Part shown: piece after piece, positions 1 through 10,045 of the stretch
How the letters are laid out: the number at the start of each line of letters is the position of its first letter
Numbering within the stretch: the stretch's first letter is position 1
DNA from: Didymodactylos carnosus
Taxonomy: Eukaryota; Rotifera; Eurotatoria; Philodinida; Philodinidae
Assembly (NCBI GenBank): GCA_905250885.1
Contig: CAJNOQ010001679.1
Location: 1 to 29,430 of the forward strand
Direction: 5' to 3'
Length of the DNA stretch: 29,430 bases
Made by a program: the position numbers and the translations under genes
Notes under the pieces: model-generated
Told to the model about the DNA's origin: nothing
Seen by the model: only the letters and a program-made list of their open reading frames with translations
The model's database searches: none

Positions 1-58
1 GGTACAAAGATGATAAGGTCAAACAGTGTCTGTTCATTTGGTGATTATTATTTAGATC

Positions 59-199
59 TTACTCTAACCTTATCTCGTGTTCACTTAACAGATATTTTAA
101 CTTCTCTAAACTTACTGATTCCAGAAAACATTGAGAACCAAGCGACAAATTAAAATCTCTTGATTTAAATAGAACACCATTGGCTATTTGAAGAGTCAT
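59..199 (-). other. Small coding-like frame of 46 aa, possible relic
   Basis: On the minus strand an ATG at 199-197 opens 46 codons ending in TAA at 61-59. The peptide has a varied composition (it contains SRDFNLSLGSQ and LEKLKYLLSEHEIRLE), unlike the Phe/Lys-rich chance frames nearby. I do not recognise it. It could be a fragment of a decayed mobile element or gene, or chance. No splice partners or polyadenylation signal were found. Confidence 0.2.
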
Positions 200-269
200 T
201 TTCCTATTATTTGGATAACTGATATTAAAAGCTTCATATATATACGGCTGTCAAAGTTAAGGTTAACAA

Positions 270-450
270 AATGACTCATTGCATCTTAGAAAATCGATTT
301 CGAATTTCAAGAATCTTGGGAATTATTTATAGAAAATCGAATCGATTTTCTAGAAAATAGAAAATCGCGAATTTCTAAAAAGTCAGAAAATCTAGAAGCA
401 TTTTATAAATATCAGAAAAAGCTCCACGATTTTCCAGATCAATTTTCTAT
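270..450. repeat. Patch of repeated AGAAAATCG words with palindrome
   Basis: The word AGAAAATCG or its complement occurs repeatedly here. At 330-352 it forms a near-perfect palindrome: 11-bp arms TAGAAAATCGA and TCGATTTTCTA around one central A. Further CTAGAAAAT and GATTTTC words follow to about 450. It looks like a decayed fold-back element; no target-site duplication was identified. Confidence 0.45.
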
Positions 451-492
451 AAACTAGAAATTAATTCCAAATTACAGTGTAGGTAGAGAACG

Positions 493-705
493 ATGCTCAC
501 AATTCGATTTTTGCGGGATAAGAACAATAATGTTATTTTAGATGTGAACAGAAAATTTGACATATTAAATAATCATTTGACTACTGTTTGCATGTGGATC
601 AGTCCCAGAATCCAAGATACTACGATTGATTATCTTTCAGAAGTTAGAACAAAGTTTTATCCATGTTTGCCCAAAAGACATTTACCAAATGCTGCAAAGA
701 CTTGA
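493..705 (+). other. Coding-like frame of 70 aa, unrecognised
   Basis: An ATG at 493 opens 70 codons to TGA. The peptide has mixed composition, including MLTIRFLRDKNNNVILDVN near the start and YLSEVRTKFYPCLPKRH near the end, so it reads more like protein than the surrounding chance frames. An in-frame TAG lies just upstream, so any longer gene would need a splice junction. No family is recognised. It may be a transposon or gene fragment. Confidence 0.2.
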
Positions 706-1373
706 TGGTTGTAAATCTGTATCGCCTGCTTTGATATTAAAAAATTTAGGTCTATTTGTTAGTTAATGTATTTCCCATATTATTTATGAATCTCTGAATA
801 CGGCGTATTATCTTGCTCCCTAGAAATAAGACTACGTAACTGCTTTTTTTTCTAAACGAAAGTAGTTAAGAACTGTGGTATGATATCTCAAAAGTCTACA
901 TGAATTTCGCTTTCAAAAACTTTTTTTCTCATTTTGAAAACCGCATCTAAACACCCTAGATCAATCTTGTTTTTAAGTTTTAGTACGATTCTTATAAGAC
1001 TCTTATCGAATTCGTATATACTTCTGTTTTATGCTAAAGCGATACTACTAAAAGGTCTAACATTGTTTTCGTTCTATTTGATTAATTTTCAAACATGCGC
1101 CCCGTGTAGGTGCGTAACCAATTCGAAAATATTTAACAAGGGGATTTGGTCTACTGGTTCCAAAAAAATTTAATGTTAATCGTTTTGATCAAACATTATT
1201 AAAATTATTAATAATATTTCAATAACACTGAAATATTCACAAAAGGCTTTTACAAAAACACAGATGCCGTCAGTGTGCAAGGAGAATGAGCAAATATTGT
1301 ACAACGAATGTAAAGCTCATTCGTTTTTAGGTATCTGAAATAAAAAACAAGAAGTATCATTAACGCCATTCCG

Positions 1374-1588
1374 TAAGATGGTTACCTTAGTCTCGGAAGA
1401 CCATTACGGAACTCTGTAAGAGTATTACACTGAGAGTCCATAAGATCATTGCTAAGATTCTATAAGATCATTACTGATAGCTCGTTAAGGTTTTTCTTGT
1501 AGTCTTGTAAGATCATTACTATAATCTGACAAGATCATTCCTCTAGACCTATAGGATCATTACCATAGCAGTTTAAGATCGTTACAAG
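1374..1588. repeat. Degenerate 22-bp tandem minisatellite, about 10 copies
   Basis: The core TAAGATCATTAC recurs in degenerate form. Core starts fall at about 1374, 1396, 1417, 1441, 1463, 1486, 1508, 1530, 1552 and 1574, giving spacings of 22, 21, 24, 22, 23, 22, 22, 22 and 22. The last 10 bp of each unit is variable, with a loose TAGNCT character. The later copies are better conserved and exactly in register. Confidence 0.85.
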
Positions 1589-2236
1589 AAGAGGGAGGGG
1601 GTGAAAAAATCAGCAAAATCGCTAGAGTTGAGAATATATTACTTCAACTCTTTTGCTTCGCAATCTTAGGAGGCGTTTCACAAACGCAGTCAATACACCA
1701 CACTCATGTAGGAGAGATGTTATTGGAACAGTATATCAGAAATTGATTGAGAATAAAACAGCAACAGAAGTTAAAACACGAGAAAGCTTAGATACAATGT
1801 TTAGGACATACTTAAAAGTAAAATGAAGAAAATCGCGTTTTTTCTAAATGTGAAAGAAAACGGAACAAAACGCTATTATTTCTTTCCGCGTTTCTGAGCA
1901 CTTTTGAGAAAAACGCCATTGTTTTACCAAACTTTAAAAAAGAAGAAAGTTTCACATTTTGTCGAGACTGGTGTTGTACAAAACTTATCAATGAATGCAT
2001 TTTTAGATTTATTGATTTAGCCTCAATTTATTTATTGAATAGCCTTATTTTTATTGAGTAGCCTCTGCTTTCGATGAATGAAAAGTCACAATATATAATT
2101 TAGATAAGGATCTCTGAAATAATCGTAATCGATGAGATAATCACTGTCATTTATCATCAACTGATTGATTTTTGACACTTTTAAACGATGCTTTCATTGC
2201 AAAATCTGTGGTATTTACCCATGTGAATTCACTTCA

Positions 2237-2242
2237 TTTATT
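2237..2242 (-). promoter_or_regulatory. Candidate polyadenylation signal AATAAA
   Basis: On the minus strand AATAAA begins with the last base of the TGA stop of the hypothetical 210-aa gene. This would give an unusually short 3' UTR. In AT-rich DNA the hexamer is common, so the call rests mostly on position. Confidence 0.4.
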
Positions 2243-2874
2243 CAGTTGATAATCAATGGTTTCTTCGTCATTGTTGTCGATACTGTCTGATTATCACCCA
2301 TTGCTCCATCGAAATTTTCATTTTTTCTTGACTCATCTTCTCCTTGCTTTTCTTGCGACATAATGTTATATTTATTCGGCATAGTATCAAAGATAATCGA
2401 TGTATTCGAATCGGATGGTAGTGATGTTGACAGTAATATTTTTTTTCTAATAATGGCATTTAAATCACGATCATAGTTATCATCTTCTTTGTTTAAATTC
2501 CAATCGTCTTCAAACGGTACATTGTATCTTTTTGCATACATCTCCACTTTTTCTGAAGTCACTTTCACTTGTTCTCTCAAACGTTCTGAATCCAAATTAC
2601 TACCACCATTCAACGTCATCTCTCGTTCTTTTTGTTCAACTTCAATCATCAGTTTTTTCATTAATCGTACAAATTTAATTTGGCGATGGATACGTTCCAA
2701 ACGCCTTTTATCGGCTAATTTATGTCTCGCCGCTTTATCTTCTAGCGTTTCACTATAAATTCGCGTTATCGGTCGTCGAATGCCCATGCATGTATAATTT
2801 TCATGTACTAATGCTTCGCGTGGATTTGCTCTTAGACCACGAATACTACTAATAGCAGCTAATATGGCAAACAT
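2242..2874 (-). CDS. Hypothetical basic coiled-coil protein, 210 aa
   Basis: I do not recognise this protein. The frame stays open on the minus strand from 2883, but the first true ATG is at 2874-2872, with A at -3, giving 210 aa ending in TGA at 2244-2242. The start has a short hydrophobic run (MFAILAAISSIRGLRA), a weak candidate for a signal or anchor segment. Roughly residues 45-90 are dense in Lys, Arg and Glu with Leu/Ile/Met at helical spacing (KLADKRRLERIHRQIKFVRL), predicting an amphipathic or coiled-coil helix. A second charged helix follows (SERLREQVKVTSEKVEMYAK). The C-terminal third is acidic and Ser/Asn-rich, probably disordered. An AATAAA shares its first base with the stop codon, so the 3' UTR may be very short. 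It may have upstream exons; none was identified. Sustained varied coding composition supports a real gene, but expression is unproven. Confidence 0.55.
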   Translation of the reverse strand: MFAILAAISSIRGLRANPREALVHENYTCMGIRRPITRIYSETLEDKAARHKLADKRRLERIHRQIKFVRLMKKLMIEVEQKEREMTLNGGSNLDSERLREQVKVTSEKVEMYAKRYNVPFEDDWNLNKEDDNYDRDLNAIIRKKILLSTSLPSDSNTSIIFDTMPNKYNIMSQEKQGEDESRKNENFDGAMGDNQTVSTTMTKKPLIIN

Positions 2875-4544
2875 GATGCACACTTTTGTATGAAATTAAA
2901 TGATTTATTTTTGAGCGCCATTGAGTTTTAGAAAATGGTATTAATTAGTTAGAAGCAAAAGAAACACATGTATTTAGTACGCGTAGTTCAAAGTAGATGT
3001 CCATTTCATATTTGTCTAAAAGATTATTTTGAACACTATTCCATGAACGTGTTTTTTGGTGGCTCAAAAGGCGATTTTATCGAAAGTCAACAGGCAAAGT
3101 AGGAAGTTGACTTTTTCGCCTTGGCATACAAAAAGAAATGAAGCTATTGAAGTTTCTATATTCGGATGTAATAGAAGGATTATTCTACTTTAAGGTAAAA
3201 CAGACTCAATCTCAAAATGTTTGCTTTTGAACGAGTTATAAAATTTTCCTAACTGGCCCAAAACTGCAGTTCAAAACGATGATTTTTAACAAAATCAATA
3301 AAAAGAAAGACAACTCTGCTCTAGCCGCTCGTGATTATGAAGAATTTTAATATAACCAGTTCATAAAGCCTTTCAATTACTGCAAAATACTTACCTAAAA
3401 TATACAAAGAGAGCAATTATTTTGGAAGCACTTGTTCGATAGCTACTGTCTTGATTTCTGGTAATCTCGGAAACGGGTGGATTTTAGATAGTCAATCATG
3501 CTGAGTCTCGTAGCAATATTTGTTTTTAGAAAAATATTTTAACACTTAACGAAAACCAAGTTTTTCAAAAATTAGTTTTCGTCTGTTTCACATAATATAA
3601 AAAAATTCAATATTCACTCGAAAATATCAGAATGAGCTCAAAACTTCAGGATGTACAGTATTTATACTCTTTTATATTCTATTCATAAAAAATCTACAAC
3701 AGAGAATTTAGAGAACTCATGATTTTTCGAAAGATTTTTTCAAAAGTCTCTGGACAAAAACATAATTTTTCAAGTTTTCCGTTCTTATAATCACTTTGGC
3801 ACACAAAACTAGCCATATTATCATCGTCACTAGTTATGAATTCTAATTCTTCGAAAATTCGATATCATACCCGCATCACTGAAAATCAAGAGCTCGCTTG
3901 ACTCCACTTCTGAAGCGACACTCTGAGCTATTTATCAAATCAATATAATCCTATGTTGGCATCCAAATTGAACAAAGCAATCTTTTTTTGAAAGTCGGTT
4001 CTTATCCCACAAGTACTAATCGAGCTGATTAAGAATATGTAGTTTTTAATTTCTGAAAAATATTTTTCGTGTCAAAAACTCGACAATACTTGAAGGATGT
4101 AAAAACTGGAAAACTTCTTCAATATCAAAACAATCCAAATTTTCGTCTTGTTTGTTCTTCTGGATTTTTTAAAGTGTTTTTTTTTTTATTCAGCGTTAAA
4201 AGCTGGGTAGAAGAATGCTGTTGGATCAATTTCGAAGTTTAAAGCCTGTCCAGCCAGCATGGACGTTCCTATCCAACTCTCTAAATTGCGGGCATGCAAT
4301 TTTGTAGACCTGTTAATTTTTTGTGTTATGCATTGAAGCCATCACTTGTACCTCATTGGATTCGGCGAAAGCTCGCCTTTAAAAGGACAATTCGTTTTTT
4401 TTTAAATTTTGTTTCGTTGCTGAAAAAATTTCTTTTCTAAATCAGAAGTGAAAAAGTCAGAATTCTGCTCGTAATTCTCAATTTTCTCCACCAGAACTCA
4501 TCTTTTATATAATAAAAATATCATATTCGGGGCCAGGATCAAAA
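2875..4544. other. Intergenic, no gene seen
   Basis: AT-rich DNA without a convincing open frame on either strand. It holds the diverged relative of the 18-kb palindrome arm (about 3438-3700), listed separately. A slightly GC-richer piece at 4180-4400 contains the self-complementary word AAAGCTCGCCTTT and resembles decayed mobile DNA, but has no identifiable termini. Confidence 0.55.
3438..3700. repeat. Diverged relative of the 18-kb palindrome arm
   Basis: The stretch GAGTCTCGTAGCAATATTTG (about 3501-3520) resembles GAATCTGGTGGCAACATTTG at about 18174-18193. The order of further shared words matches: a TTTGTTTT run, AACGAAAAC versus GTGAAAACG, then GGATGTACAGTATTTATACT versus AGATGTACTCTATTTTATCT. 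Identity is moderate, judged by eye. No matching second arm was found downstream. Confidence 0.4.
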
Positions 4545-4683
4545 ACTGAGTCGACTAATGTGTATTCCAAAATTTTTAGTTGGTTTTCATTTTTTGGTGA
4601 AAATTTCGATAATTTCTCAACGTGAAAATTCGAAAAAATTAAGGTATTCGGATAGGCTAGAAATACACATTAGTCAACTTAGT
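4545..4683. mobile_element. 139-bp MITE-like element with 22-bp TIRs
   Basis: The left end 4545-4566 begins ACTGAGTCGACTAATGTG. The right end 4662-4683 is its reverse complement with two mismatches. Between them lies about 95 bp of AT-rich DNA that is partly self-complementary. No clear target-site duplication is visible, so the exact ends are uncertain. It is too short to encode a transposase, as in non-autonomous elements. Confidence 0.65.
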
Positions 4684-4864
4684 AATGAATTTTGAATTAC
4701 GCTCACCTTATATCAAAATACATTTGGTGGAACGAGTTTTATGAGTAAAATATTCCATAGGCACCAACGGTGTATTGACTATGCAAATTTCTCGTATATT
4801 TATTCTCTCACCTATATTACTGGCTCCGTTTTGATTACATTTCTAACTCGTACGAAACATAAGT

Positions 4865-4921
4865 TTGATTAATTAAATTAAATTAATTAAATTAAATTGA
4901 TTAAATTAAATTGATTAAATT
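4865..4921. repeat. 14-bp AT satellite
   Basis: About four units of TTGATTAAATTAAA with small variants (GATTAATTAAATT, TTAATTAAATTAAA). A simple tandem repeat made only of A, T and an occasional G. Confidence 0.8.
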
Positions 4922-5716
4922 CCTACAGTCTAATTGTTAGTTGAGCTCGTTTATGTGTTGACTACCTTATGTTATATATGGCTTGAGATTTCCATACGTA
5001 CTGAACCTAAACATTAAAACAGGCTAACTGTGAATCATTTGTTCGTACCTTGAGAGTTCACGTAATAGTTAAACAAAGAATGCTTTCTTAATGTACTTGA
5101 ACCACTTGGAATGATGATAGGATGAATTCATATGTTTTTCTTTCAAACATAGTATATTGTACTGATAAGCGTGAAATGCTTGCAATTAACTTCAAATTTG
5201 AGGTCACAAAGGTGAATGCATGTGCACATGAAAGATAGAAATATACGAAATCGCAATCGTTACTGTAATCGAAGATTGGATTCCACATCAGATGCTTGAC
5301 AGGCATATGATGCTCATCCAATAAAACAAAAATAAAAATTTAGTATTTTGGTAAAATGTTATATTCTCACACATGAAGTTTGTTTTGTCAACAAGATAAT
5401 AATCAGCTACCAGAAATTTTAAAAAACAAACGAATTCAGTTTTTTATAAGTCAGACATATCTTACGATAACTCGAAAAAATAGATCTATACAAGAGAGAT
5501 ATGACAGATCAACCCGTGTATCTGCCATATATTACAGAAACTATCTTATCTTCATTTAATGCAAACTATAAGCGTCATTTCTACCTCCTTCATCATGAAA
5601 GTGTTATATCATAACAAAATCACATTCATTTTAGTCTTTGAAAATCTCAAAGTTGCAATTAAAGTGTTGCAGTTCATGATCATTCAAAAATAGTTCGAAA
5701 AATTACTCAGTACCCG

Positions 5717-5738
5717 GTTAATTAAGTACTTAATTAAC
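5717..5738. repeat. Perfect 22-bp palindrome
   Basis: The sequence centred on GTAC at 5726-5729 is perfectly self-complementary for 11 bp on each side (arm GTTAATTAAGT). It lies about 30 bp outside the MITE at 5770. It could form a cruciform or be a dimeric protein-binding site; nothing here decides. Confidence 0.75.
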
Positions 5739-5769
5739 TGGTGTTGTATTGTTCTCAAATGATTTTACA

Positions 5770-6007
5770 CGACTGGGGCACGTAACTGTGCTAGTGGAGT
5801 GAAGAAATTTCAGAACGAATTTTTGATATTTTGTCGGTTTTAGAGTTTTTCAACGAAATAATTTTAAAAGTATTCTGAAAAAAAAAAAGATTCTGAAAAG
5901 ATTTTACCATAGAATTCTATCTGTTACTTGTTGAAAAACTATAAGAACAAAATATCAAAAGTCCGTCCTAAAATTTCACTCCACTAGAAAGTTACGTAGC
6001 CGCCTCG
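5770..6007. mobile_element. 238-bp MITE with long TIRs and TACA target duplication
   Basis: The ends are inverted copies: the left starts CGACTGGGGCACGTAAC and the right, read on the minus strand, CGAGGCGGCTACGTAAC. The similarity continues inward through CTAGTGGAGTGAA and TTTTGATATTTTGT to GTTTTTCAAC, so arms of about 80 bp (to 5852 and from 5930) surround an A-rich centre. TACA occurs directly outside both ends (5766-5769 and 6008-6011), as expected of a 4-bp target-site duplication. There is no coding capacity. The superfamily is not assigned. Confidence 0.8.
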
Positions 6008-6282
6008 TACACTTATCACGCTCATGAAGAGTAACACAACTTGTATTAAAGACATAAAATTTAAAATATAGAGAAATAGTGCCGCGATTTTAACGGAGAA
6101 TTTTTTTTCTCCGACAAAACAGATCTATCGTTCATATAGAGAAAGACTATATATGTAATAAAGTTTGATTTTAACTAGTATATTGTTTGCGTTGCTGTTT
6201 GACAGTTATGTCATTCACTATCAAAGACGATGTCAGGCAAGAAGATAGAGCCATCGTGCACTCCATTCAAAATGAGCAAAAT

Positions 6283-6283
6283 G

Positions 6284-6314
<31 letters not shown>

Positions 6315-6339
6315 GAGATAGAAAGAGAGAGAGAGAGAA
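6283..6339. repeat. GATA microsatellite followed by GA run
   Basis: Tandem GATA units with an AAATA interruption, passing into AGAGAG repeats. A CT run turning into an AT run follows at 6381-6400. Confidence 0.9.
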
Positions 6340-9300
6340 TAAAGAACGCGAAATTTAAGACAATGTCTTCTCAGAAAGATACTCTCTCTCTATATATATC
6401 TAGCTATGTGGTCTATATATACAAATACAAATGATGGAAAAAGTGGAAAGAAAAAAAGCGTAGGGATAGAAAACATTTTTATTTTGTAAAATGTACATAT
6501 GTGTGAATGTGCATACATAAACATGAAAATCTTCATGAAGAATGAAATCTGCTATTATTAAAGTGAAAAATTTATTCCCACTGGTGGTATTAACAGCTAA
6601 CTCGATTTATCTTTCTCCGCATTGGAAAGGTTAAAACGATGAACAAATCTTTAGAAATTATTTAGTAAAAACGATGGGGACATACAATGGTCATGAAGGT
6701 TTAACATCATCAACAAACAAATTACCATATTTTTGCAGAAATTGTTATCAATCAAAAAGTATGTGATTTTGATGATGAGAGAAAGTAGAAAGTGCTTTAG
6801 CATCTTAAACATGAAGTCTAATTAAATATAAAAGCAAAAAGATAGATTTCCTACGAAAGATGAGTGAAGAGTGTCAAAAGAGAGAATTCATCGAGGGAAT
6901 CAGCGTGAAGATAAGTTTATCAAAAGTTCACTTTTTCGTGAGAGACATTCGAATTATAGTGGATAAATCTATTCGGGCAAGTAAGATGATAAAGAACACA
7001 GCGATATTCATCAATAAAAATATTCAGTAAATAACATTCAATTTTTACAACATTTATTTTGTTGTCTGAACAAATGAATATCGAGCAACTGCATATTTGT
7101 CTGTAATCAGCTGCATTTTTTTTGTACAGCTGACTATGACTTTGAAATGACATATTATGTAAACATGCTTTAGTCAATCTGCCCTAAAAATAGAGAGAAA
7201 AAAAGACATCAATGTAAATTTCTAAGAATCAGATTAAAAATAGCATAATAAGAAGATTGTATGTATTATTGACTGTTCTAGATTTATCCCAGCATAATAT
7301 ATGCAAAAAGGATAGAAAAGATATTTTTTTCCTTTTTCCCTGTCATTGTTCTGATAGATGAAGTGTATATGTATTGTAATAACATACATACATTGGTCGA
7401 CTATCTTATCCACCTTCTTGCAAGGTTCTTGTTTTTTTGCCATACCAGACAAGATTCTCACTTATATTTTTTCATCGTTTTTTGTACAGGATTCTTGATT
7501 TAATTAATTTATTTAATTAACAATATTGATCAACGATATAATCATCTATTTGTTTACAAGTTTCTATGCTATGTATAATGAATCATAAGAATATGAAGTT
7601 ATTTTCATTTCTAGTCAGGTTCTTACTGAGGGATAATTAATATCATAAATCACGTGTCTTATCGTTTCTGTGTATAAAGAGAACAAAATTTCGGAAAACA
7701 GAATAAGATTTACACGATTAAAAGATTGCAAGAAACAGTCTGAATTCGTGAGTGAAGTTTCAATAAGCTAGAAAGCCAATCATATGTGTATATATTGTAC
7801 TAAATACCTTTTTCTATGTAAAACAATATGAATGTCAGCTGTTTACAAGACGAAGAAAAAGAAAAGAAGAAAGGAGAATTATAGATTAATGTCATATAGG
7901 CGGTAGAGATTTGAAATAATAGTTAAACTATTTAAGGAAAAGTAAAGCTATTGAAAGTATTCATTCTGAAGTTTGAATAACCTTCAATTTTGGATGAGGT
8001 CATGAGAAGAATGCATGAACGAAATTAAGGAAGTTATTTCATCTAAAAATAGAACAAGAGAAAGAAAAGTTTTCACAAGTCTTGTCAATAGGCAGTGAAT
8101 AGTTTCTTCATTGGCGAGAAAAAGAAAATCTTTATTCAACATGACATTGCTACTGGTATTATTAAAGTGTCATGAGAGTAGAAAGGGAGTAAGAACATAC
8201 AATTCATAGTTGTTATAAATAAAAACAAAAATTCTTTTGATTTTTAATAAGCATTTTTTGTAAGTCTAATTGTACGATTGTTAAAGCGTATTATCAACTT
8301 CATATCATATGACTAATTTAATTATTTCTTACATATAACTGTAGTCATGTGCATTAGTCCATTCATTATAGAGTATAATGACACTGTTATCGAGATTCAT
8401 TATATCTTAGAAGAAAACCTAGAAAAGTTTAGAAAGTACAGTACTCTATAAGTTAATTAAAACATAAACCATAAGATTAAGACAAAATGTTTATCTAAAG
8501 ATATTGGATATCCGAATGATCCTTTTCCCGCTGCTGTGCGATCAAGGATAAACGAGCATGAATGATTAACTGGAATAAGAAAAGTGTGAAGAAACAAGAA
8601 TTTCTTATGGTAAATAGCAGTAAGTCTTTTCTTGTTTTATTGCGTCGATTTCAACAGCTCTCCTCGCTCGAATATTCATAAGTAGTTAACTATAGACTCT
8701 GCTTGTGCATGATCGATTAAAGTAGTATGAAGACGATTGTTGTTATTTGTAGTGAAGTTGTCTTGTACTTTTCTGTATTCTCAGTTTTTTTTTGTCTTCT
8801 GTTCTGTTTTACCTGGGTACATATGTGTATATTAAGATCAATTTTTTGTTGATGCCTGTCCAACAAATATTTTCTTAAATCGTCTGACTATTTGCAATGA
8901 TTAATAATAACAAAATTTTCGAATGGTGAATTATAGTTGACTTGTAAAGAGATATAAGCACAAATATCACCATGTCATGTTTATAACCATAAGATGAAAA
9001 TAATTCATCTGTTTTTCTTTTGCGATAAGCCGAAACATTTGCTCCTGTACAAATAACATGTGATTACGACTTTTTACTCTGTTTGATCGGGAAAACTCGT
9101 TTGAAAAAATCGACAGTAGTTGATCAGTGAGGAATGCACCTGAAAAGAGAGCAATTTTGTGGATTTTTTTTCTGTATGAACACTATATGTATAAAAGTGA
9201 TACCGCCGCAAATACGGTCTTTTTGTCAGGAGAGTTCTCTATAAGATGTGTGTATCAACCTTGAATTTTTGTTTGTACTTGCTGCTAGAGAACATCAAGG

Positions 9301-9639
9301 TTTTATTTCTAATTATATCCTTTTCTCTCGATATATATTGAACAACAAGGTTATATATAAGAAGAGAAAAAATGAAGGTTCTATTTAGTATGAAGAAAAC
9401 AGAAGATGAAGAAAAAAAAACACAATTTTCAGATTCTCTCTGTACATGGTAATACTGTTGTTGTTTTTGTACAAGGACAAGTTTTTTTCTTTTTCTTCTA
9501 GTATCGTGACAATGAAAAAAACCTCTAATTTTATTATTGTATTCTTCTTTTTCTCTATTGTTTTTTTAAACTTATTTTTGAGAGATAGTAGACAGGCGGT
9601 ACTAAGGATATGTAGGATAACTGAATTGATGGTAAACAG

Positions 9640-10045
9640 TCCAATGTACTTATCGGTGATCGTCCCGGACCACATTTTTCCACCCGATCCGTATCTGGGC
9701 TCAAGAATTTTGGCTTGATCCGGTCCTAACCGGAGAGAATACATAAATTTTTGGGAGGGACCCGTACGAGTCGGATTAAATACATTCTACGGACCACCCC
9801 GTAGAATGTATACGGATCGAATGCTCAAAGGACAGCTAATTTCGTCAGTGACATTTTCAAGAGAGGATAGTGATGTAAGCGTTGCCTTTTGATGTTTTAT
9901 CGACTTTTTGGTAAAAGGGCTGGATCCACATTTGGACGATCAGATAGTAGCTCGGTTCGATCCGACCCACAAATAACTTTCCAAAGATTGGCTCGGCTCG
10001 ACCTGTGTGCCAATTCGATTTTCCCGGTCCACGATGATTTCTGTT
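9640..10045. mobile_element. GC-richer patch, possible transposon remnant
   Basis: This stretch stands out from its AT-rich surroundings through many CCGG, GATCCG, TCGGTTCGATCCGACC and GGCTCGGCTCGACC words. It contains a perfect 13-bp stem at 9780-9792 and 9799-9811 (ATACATTCTACGG, loop ACCACC). TCCCGGACCAC near the left edge and TCCCGGTCCAC near the right are near-identical direct words. Such degenerate GC-rich subterminal repeats resemble non-autonomous DNA elements, but no terminal inverted repeats or target duplication were identified. Confidence 0.4.
9780..9811. repeat. Perfect 13-bp stem-loop
   Basis: ATACATTCTACGG at 9780-9792 and its exact reverse complement at 9799-9811 enclose the 6-nt loop ACCACC. 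There is no T tract after it and no gene nearby, so a terminator role is not suggested. It sits in the GC-richer patch and may be part of that element. Confidence 0.8.

Larger units (their letters stand above)
1..2241. other. Intergenic stretch, no firm gene
   Basis: AT-rich sequence with no convincing multi-exon gene. The items I could pick out are listed separately: two small coding-like relics (59-199 minus and 493-705 plus), a palindrome-rich patch near 270-450 and a 22-bp minisatellite at 1374-1588. Remaining open frames are short and rich in Phe, Leu and Lys, as expected of chance frames in AT-rich DNA. Confidence 0.6.
4684..5769. other. Intergenic, no gene seen
   Basis: AT-rich stretch without a supportable gene. 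The open frame at 5088-5321 on the minus strand has no coding character. It contains the 14-bp satellite at 4865-4921 and the 22-bp palindrome at 5717-5738, listed separately. Confidence 0.6.

Noticed and set aside
9446-9744. Overlapping open frames on both strands
   Set aside because: Low-complexity Phe/Lys runs followed by the GC-richer repeat patch; no domain and no splice context.
9950-9970. GGTTCGATCC resembling a tRNA B box
   Set aside because: One base short of the consensus, and the flanks do not fold into a cloverleaf or contain an A box.
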